Source: an uncultured Verrucomicrobiae bacterium
Lineage (GTDB): Bacteria; Verrucomicrobiota; Verrucomicrobiia; Verrucomicrobiales; Akkermansiaceae
NCBI GenBank assembly: GCA_937957985.1
Contig: CALGOH010000214.1
Location: 1 to 20,001 of the forward strand
Direction of reading: 5' to 3'
Length of the DNA stretch: 20,001 nt
Part shown: positions 15,734 through 20,001 of the stretch, in pieces
How positions within the stretch are numbered: the stretch's first letter is position 1
How the letters are laid out: the number at the start of each line of letters is the position of its first letter
Made by a program: the position numbers and the translations under genes
The notes under the pieces: generated by a model
Databases searched by the model: none
Seen by the model: the letters and a program-made list of their open reading frames with translations, nothing else
What the model was told of the DNA's origin: nothing

Positions 15734-18129
15734 GGCTGCACCGTAGCACGAAGCGACACGAACTGTCGCGGCAGGTCTCCGGCACCCTGGTCGAACTCGA
15801 GGACGACCGGAACGTGACCATCGACCGCCACTCCCTCGGACCTGGAGAAGCCACTTCCCTCGACCACCAGGCCCAGTCCTTCGAGCGTCGTCCCGGCCAG
15901 CACCTCAACCAGGACATCCATCGGGGGCGACTCGGGACGTGCATACTCGACCGTCAGTTTCGGCGAAGTCGAGGTCACCACCGGAAACAGGCTTCCCGCC
16001 GTGACTTCCCGGGAAACCTCGGCCACCAGGGGATTCAGGCCGAGATAGTATTCCCAGACGTTGGCGATGCCATCCTCGTCCGGGTCCGCCTCGTCCCCCC
16101 ACAACGCGGACTCCTTCAGCGGGTCGGCCAGGTCGCCGGGATCGAAATGGATCCCACGCCACTGCGCGATGCCCCCGGCCGGTTCGCCGACCCTGAGCTC
16201 GAAGGCGTTGAGATAGCCGAAGCCCCCCTCGAGCACGGTCATGTCGATGAAGATGTCACCGAAGACATTCGGGCGAATGGCCGACACCACCGCGACCGTG
16301 TCGTCGTTGCCATCATACGAGCCGTCGCTTCCAATGTCGGTCCCGGAGGTCTGCAACACCACCGTCTCCGCATTGTCGCCGCTCACCGCGAACTCCACCC
16401 GCCGGGTTTCGGTGGTCGATCGGGAACCAAAGAAGCGCAGTTCATATTCCAACCCCGGATCCAGTCCCTGGAGGGCCAGCCCACCCGGAACGTCGTCGCT
16501 GCTTCCCCCGGCGACACCGTCGGCCGTCGAGAAGAAGTAGTCCTGCGTCGCCGTCTCGACCGCCAGATCACCCAGCAGCAGCGGGTCGGGGCCGTCCGGG
16601 GCATCGAGTCCCCCGTTGACCTTGCCGTTGCTGGCAAAGCCCCCGGTCACCGTCAGCCGCACGCCGGTCGCCGCCCCGCTCGTGTCCACCAGCCCCGCCA
16701 GGCGCTCGCCCGCGTTCACCGCCGCACCGCCGATCGCGTCCGGCCAGCTGTTCCAGTGCCGCCCGGAACCGTCGGGATTCGACGTCCGGTCCCCGTCCTC
16801 GGCATTGTCCGGGCCGAGATCGAAAAGCAGGCGGTCGCCATCCCCGGGCGCCGAGGGATTCACCGCCGTGCTGCGGTTCGGAGCGATCACGGCCTCCAGC
16901 GCCGGCCTGACGATCTTCCGCCACTCCTCGTAGCCGGCCCGGTTGAGGTGCAGCGCATCGACATAGTAGCTTTCCAGTTCGGCGGGCGTGAGGTTCTCGA
17001 AGAAGGCCGGAAGGTCGACGTAGTGCAGCTGGGAGTCGGCCGCACAGAGCGCCTGGATCTGGCTGTTCGTGCTCAACCGCTCGGCGATGGTCGGGTCGTT
17101 GCCCAGGTTCCGCGTGATGCCCAGATAGAGGATCTCGATCGCCGGAAGCTCCGTTTTCACCTCGCTGACGAAGGTCTGGAAGTCGGCCACGACCTCGGCG
17201 GCGGGCTCCCCGGTGTTGAGGTCGTTGGTTCCCTCCCAGACGACGATCGCCGACGGCTGATAGGGCAGGACGATGCGGTCGAGGACCGAGTTCAACTCCT
17301 CGAACTGGGAGCCGCCGAAGCCGCGCTGGATGATCCGATAGTCCGCGAAGTGCTCATGCAGGTCCTCCCAGCGGCGGATGCTCGAACTGCCGACGAAAAG
17401 CACCGCACCCGGAGCGGGAGGGTCCACCAGGTCCTGCCGGACCCATCGCGTGACCGCATCGGACTCGTCGATCAACTCGACCGACATCACCCCGAGGTAA
17501 CCGAATCCTCCGGCCTGGGCGGTGACGTCGATGAGGATCTCGCCGTTCGAGTCCGGCCTGACCCGGTTGAGTTCGACGATCGTGTCGTTGTTGCCGTTGT
17601 AGCCGCCGTCGCCGATACCGATGCCCGACGTGTCGAGATCCACGAAGGCGGCGCCCGCTTCCCCGGTTGCCGTGTAGCGGGTCGTCCGTGCATTGGTCGT
17701 CTCCCGCGTTCCGAAGAAGCGCAGGTCATAGACCCTGGCCGGATCGAGATCCTTCAGCTTGAAGGAAATCGTGCCGCCGCTGGCGAAGAAGTAATCCTGG
17801 GTCGCGGTCGCCACCGCGAAGTCACCGAGCAGACCCGCATCGGGAGCCAGCAAGCCCCCGTGATTGATCCCGTTGGTGCTGAAATTGGTCGTGAACTGGA
17901 GGTCGATGCCACTCGCCGTCCCGGAGGAGTCGAGGAGATCCGCGGCCGTTGGCCCGGTGATGTTGTTCCAGTTGTTGCCGGAACCATCGGGGCTCGATGT
18001 GGCGTTTCCGTTGACGCCGTCGTTCGGCCCGAAGTCGAGCAGGATCGGCACGGCGGAAAGGGAGCCTACTAGGAGTATCGAAAGGACCGGACCGCACAGA
18101 CGGCCCGCGGAGACGGATGGTAACTTCAT
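15730..18129 (-). CDS. Secreted SGNH/GDSL esterase flanked by two copies of a beta-rich domain
   Basis: 799 residues with a signal peptide (about 1-26). An SGNH hydrolase occupies about 240-415: VLFVGSSSIRRW (nucleophile Ser249 in GSS instead of GDS), RGFGGSQFEEL (block II), VVWEGTNDLN (block III, Asn302) and VDALHLN (Asp391, His394). It is flanked by domain A (29-219) and domain B (434-647), which share the start L[LF]D[FL]GP, an SPDGSG/NPDGSG motif, LLGD.AV.TATQDYFF, YDLRFFG/YELRFFG and G..G.GYNGNNDT/DGSYDGNDDT. A Ca-binding-like stretch (677-700) and a beta-rich tail of ~100 residues follow, a tail type common in Verrucomicrobiota secreted proteins. Likely an extracellular ester hydrolase acting on a glycan, with domains A and B in binding. 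It follows the LRR gene by 94 bases, with the palindrome in between. Confidence 0.9.
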   Translation of the reverse strand: MKLPSVSAGRLCGPVLSILLVGSLSAVPILLDFGPNDGVNGNATSSPDGSGNNWNNITGPTAADLLDSSGTASGIDLQFTTNFSTNGINHGGLLAPDAGLLGDFAVATATQDYFFASGGTISFKLKDLDPARVYDLRFFGTRETTNARTTRYTATGEAGAAFVDLDTSGIGIGDGGYNGNNDTIVELNRVRPDSNGEILIDVTAQAGGFGYLGVMSVELIDESDAVTRWVRQDLVDPPAPGAVLFVGSSSIRRWEDLHEHFADYRIIQRGFGGSQFEELNSVLDRIVLPYQPSAIVVWEGTNDLNTGEPAAEVVADFQTFVSEVKTELPAIEILYLGITRNLGNDPTIAERLSTNSQIQALCAADSQLHYVDLPAFFENLTPAELESYYVDALHLNRAGYEEWRKIVRPALEAVIAPNRSTAVNPSAPGDGDRLLFDLGPDNAEDGDRTSNPDGSGRHWNSWPDAIGGAAVNAGERLAGLVDTSGAATGVRLTVTGGFASNGKVNGGLDAPDGPDPLLLGDLAVETATQDYFFSTADGVAGGSSDDVPGGLALQGLDPGLEYELRFFGSRSTTETRRVEFAVSGDNAETVVLQTSGTDIGSDGSYDGNDDTVAVVSAIRPNVFGDIFIDMTVLEGGFGYLNAFELRVGEPAGGIAQWRGIHFDPGDLADPLKESALWGDEADPDEDGIANVWEYYLGLNPLVAEVSREVTAGSLFPVVTSTSPKLTVEYARPESPPMDVLVEVLAGTTLEGLGLVVEGSGFSRSEGVAVDGHVPVVLEFDQGAGDLPRQFVSLRATVQP
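16027..16101 (-). other. Calcium-binding-like / thrombospondin type 3-like segment in the SGNH protein
   Basis: Residues 677-701 read WGDEADPDEDGIANVWEYYL followed by GLNPL. The DPDEDG core resembles Ca2+-binding loops of thrombospondin type 3 or dockerin-like repeats. Segments of this kind, D.DGD.N..EY.LG..P, precede the C-terminal tail in many Verrucomicrobiota secreted proteins. It joins domain B to that tail. Confidence 0.55.
16189..16830 (-). repeat. Domain copy B of the SGNH protein
   Basis: Residues 434-647, about 214 residues. It repeats copy A in the same order: LLFDLGP, NPDGSG, LLLGDLAVETATQDYFF, YELRFFG, TSGTDIGSDGSYDGNDDT, GGFGYL. It carries extra residues after DYFF (roughly 535-550) that copy A lacks. 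Confidence 0.85.
17473..18045 (-). repeat. Domain copy A of the SGNH protein
   Basis: Residues 29-219, roughly 190 residues, beta-rich. It shares with copy B the order LLDFGP, SPDGSG, LLGDFAVATATQDYFF, YDLRFFG, TSGIGIGDGGYNGNNDT, GGFGYL. The match is at protein level, with diverged DNA, so the duplication is old. The family is unrecognised; carbohydrate binding is a guess. Confidence 0.85.
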
Positions 18130-18185
18130 GGGTTTGGGTTGAAGCCAAGCTCGCCTCCAACCGCCGCCTCGCCCAGACGGAGTTG

Positions 18186-18201
18186 GGATTTACGTAAATC
18201 C
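18186..18201. promoter_or_regulatory. Perfect 16-bp palindrome before the SGNH gene, candidate operator
   Basis: GGATTTACGTAAATCC is its own reverse complement. It is AT-rich inside a GC-rich genome and lies in the 94-base gap between the LRR stop and the SGNH start, 57-72 bases upstream of the latter. With no unpaired loop it is a poor terminator stem and a good binding site for a dimeric regulator. No second copy was seen in the window. Confidence 0.55.
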
Positions 18202-18223
18202 AGGGGATGACTCCGACTCGACT

Positions 18224-20001
18224 TCATGGCATCCGGAGCCGGTAGAAACGCGTCGGGTGTCCGGCGGAACCCGTGTCCGTGAAGCTTGCCGATCCGCCCG
18301 AAAGCTCCAGCACGGAGTGCGTGATCCACGGACCTGCGCCAAGATCATCCACCACCTCGACGCGCACGGCGAAGTCGGCCGACCCGGAGATCGTCAGGAC
18401 GAAGTTCCCGCCAACAAAGCCCGTCGAGACCACCTTCGGGTTCCAGACCACGGTCGGCCAGCCGTTCCAGGGGTCGGTCCAGCCGACGGCTTCCGGGGTG
18501 CGATAGACTAGCGCCTGGGTGTTGCCCTGCAGGATCGATGGCCCCGCCGCCGGCGGCCCTCCCGGAAAATAGAGACCCTTCAGGTTCCCGCCGAAGGCGA
18601 AGGCGAAGGATCCGATCGTGGTCACGCTGGACGGCACGGTGACGTGCTCGAGACCCGCACAGGCTTGGAACGCCCCCTGCCCGATCGTCTCGACGCCCTC
18701 CTCGAGGGTCAGCGAGGCGAGTGCCGTGCAGCCGTAGAATGCAAAGTCGCCGATGCTTGCGACACCCCCAGGGACGGCCACCGCCACAAGCGCCACACAT
18801 TCCTGGAAGGCCGCATTGCCGATCGCGGAAAGACCGGCGCCGAGGGTGACACTCGACAGGCTCGAACATCCCCAGAAGGCATTCGAGCCGAGCGTGGTGA
18901 CCGAATCCGGAATCACCACCGCAGTCAGGTCGACGCATCCCTGAAAGGCGGCGAAGCCGATGGTGGTCACGCCTTCGCCAAGGTCGAGACTCTGCAACCC
19001 GGAGGCATTGCGGAAGGCATGGTCCCCGATCAGCGACACGCTGTCCGGGATCACCAGGTCGGTCAGGCCGGAGCAGCCGAAGAAGGCGTAGTTGCCGATC
19101 GTTTCCAGCCCCTCCGGCAGACTGAGACTGGTGATGGCCGCATCCCCGTTGAAGGCGTTCGAGGCGATCGCCACGACCGGCTTGCCGTCGATCCCGGCGG
19201 GAACGGTCACAGGCCCACCGGCACCGAGGTAGTCGTCGATGGTGATCGTGTCACCGGGGTTGAGCGAATAGCTGAAAGGGGGGCCGATCGTGCCATTCCA
19301 GAGGTAGGCATCCGTCGGAATCGCTCCCGACGGCAGGTCGATGGCGAGGGTCCCGTCAAGCACCTCGGTCGGAACCACCGGCCCTCCCTCCACCCGGACC
19401 GTGACGCTTCCCGCGATGCCGTCCGGCACCTCGATGACCACCGCGCGGCCGCCTTCGGAATGGATCCAGAACTCCCCTCCGCCGCCGCCATCATCCTCCA
19501 CGACGAAGCGAACCGCCTCGGTTCCGCCCGGCTCGATGAGATGCCCCGCGACCATGCCCGGCGTCTCGGCAACGAATCCGTGGGGCGCAAGCGTCCGGCC
19601 CGTTTCCGGAAGCGGGTCCGCCCCGAGGTTCGCGATCAGGTCGACGCCGCCGTAGCTCGCCGCGATCCGGCCGGAATCCGCGGCACCCCACTGGTGATCG
19701 AAGGCACCGACTCCCCCGCCGATGTAGCGCGCCGCCACCGACTTCTGCACGCGGTCGATCCAGCCGAGCCACTGCCTGAAGCCGTTCTCATCGAGCTTCG
19801 ATTCATCGAAGAAGTAGGTCATCCCATACCCGAGCCCGAGCGCCCACGCGACGGTCTCGTCGGTGGCGGTCGAGGCCCCGAGGTTGTTGTAGGTGAAGCC
19901 GAGCTTGTCGTGCGCGAGATGCTGCGCGAGCGGGTAGATCTCCGAGGTCGCCGGATCATAGCGGGAGATGAGAAAGCGTCGAGAGAACGGGGCACCCGGA
20001 G
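18224..20001 (-). CDS. Secreted-type protein with BspA leucine-rich repeats and carbohydrate-enzyme-like N-terminal part (5' end missing)
   Basis: The frame stays open to the window edge at 20001, so the true start is outside. An internal ATG at 19822 is not the start, because the residues before it (FLISRYDPATSEIY, HDKLGFTYNNLGAS, TDETVAWALGLGYGMTYFF) continue the same fold. That part, with WLGWIDRVQKSVAARY, GGVDLIANLG and RTLAPHGFVAETPG, resembles the end of a TIM-barrel glycoside hydrolase and its beta-sandwich, a tentative reading. A beta-rich stretch is followed by nine BspA-type repeats (numbered from that ATG: 221-427), then a C-terminal beta tail (WITHSVLELSGGSASFTDTG, RFYRLRMP) typical of secreted Verrucomicrobiota proteins. 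BspA repeats are usually surface proteins in binding or adhesion. The chimera of enzyme-like part and LRR array is uncommon. No membrane segment is visible in the part seen. Confidence 0.8.
   Translation of the reverse strand, partial: PGAPFSRRFLISRYDPATSEIYPLAQHLAHDKLGFTYNNLGASTATDETVAWALGLGYGMTYFFDESKLDENGFRQWLGWIDRVQKSVAARYIGGGVGAFDHQWGAADSGRIAASYGGVDLIANLGADPLPETGRTLAPHGFVAETPGMVAGHLIEPGGTEAVRFVVEDDGGGGGEFWIHSEGGRAVVIEVPDGIAGSVTVRVEGGPVVPTEVLDGTLAIDLPSGAIPTDAYLWNGTIGPPFSYSLNPGDTITIDDYLGAGGPVTVPAGIDGKPVVAIASNAFNGDAAITSLSLPEGLETIGNYAFFGCSGLTDLVIPDSVSLIGDHAFRNASGLQSLDLGEGVTTIGFAAFQGCVDLTAVVIPDSVTTLGSNAFWGCSSLSSVTLGAGLSAIGNAAFQECVALVAVAVPGGVASIGDFAFYGCTALASLTLEEGVETIGQGAFQACAGLEHVTVPSSVTTIGSFAFAFGGNLKGLYFPGGPPAAGPSILQGNTQALVYRTPEAVGWTDPWNGWPTVVWNPKVVSTGFVGGNFVLTISGSADFAVRVEVVDDLGAGPWITHSVLELSGGSASFTDTGSAGHPTRFYRLRMP
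18542..19162 (-). repeat. Nine BspA-type leucine-rich repeats of exactly 23 residues (69 bases)
   Basis: Nine units without insertion follow a pattern near NxAFxGCxxLxxVxxPxxVxxIG. Odd units favour LxEG[VL] (units 1, 3, 7; LGAGL in 5) and even units [IV]P.[SG]V (2, 4, 6, 8), while AFQxC recurs in 4, 6 and 8. This implies growth in two-unit steps of 46 residues. Six of the nine units carry the Cys at the same position; the last unit has diverged. Confidence 0.92.

Noticed and set aside
15814..18072. 752-codon open frame on the plus strand opposite the SGNH gene
   Set aside because: It is rich in Arg, Asp, Gly and Val with no recognisable fold, and the minus-strand frame carries the full SGNH blocks and the duplicated domain.
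18542..19162. 69-base periodic pattern as a CRISPR-like or satellite repeat
   Set aside because: The units are a coding BspA LRR array, with unit-length codon multiples and an AFxGC pattern; there are no conserved DNA repeats with unique spacers.

Overview
This is a high-GC window with mostly ATG starts, few visible Shine-Dalgarno sites and several secreted proteins with low-complexity or repeat regions. It most resembles a heterotrophic Verrucomicrobiota genome (PVC superphylum). The clues are an over-long GreA-type factor next to enolase (long GreA proteins are known in the related Chlamydiae), Bat aerotolerance genes, an ECF sigma / anti-sigma pair, and secreted esterase, SGNH and BspA-LRR proteins. 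The C-terminal tails of these secreted proteins look like those common in this phylum. The assignment is inferred from gene content; no rRNA or tRNA is present.

Layout. Positions 1-3512 (+) hold the end of a Bat operon: a BatC-like TPR protein cut by the window edge, then a one-base-overlapping gene that appears to fuse BatD and BatE. After a C-rich, G-poor leader comes an exported cyclophilin (3677-4279, +), which converges on enolase across a bidirectional terminator. On the minus strand, 9351 down to 4371, five closely spaced genes run sigma factor, anti-sigma-like membrane protein, PDZ protein, long GreA-like factor, enolase. The first three form a regulatory unit with overlapping or 9-base junctions. 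A secreted fasciclin protein (9585-10076, +) is divergent from the sigma gene and could be one of its targets. A cytoplasmic GH63-like glycosidase (10210-12864, +) converges, with only 13 bases between stops, on a DUF255/YyaL-type thioredoxin-domain protein.

Positions 20001 down to 12878 (-) hold four tandem genes. They are a large secreted protein with a carbohydrate-enzyme-like N-terminus and nine exact-length 23-residue BspA-type leucine-rich repeats (cut by the window end), a secreted SGNH esterase flanked by two copies of a roughly 200-residue beta-rich domain, a secreted alpha/beta-hydrolase translationally coupled to it by an ATGA overlap, and the YyaL-type protein. A perfect 16-bp AT-rich palindrome lies in the 94-base gap before the SGNH gene and is a candidate operator. 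I read this cluster as a secreted polysaccharide- or ester-degrading locus; the substrate cannot be told from sequence.

No mobile element, CRISPR array, tRNA, rRNA or phage gene was seen, and no gap between genes exceeds 235 bases. The least ordinary items are the BatD-BatE fusion, the long GreA next to enolase, the domain-sandwiched SGNH enzyme, the two-unit periodicity of the LRR array and the palindrome. I found no convincing evidence of a wholly new system such as a defence island.
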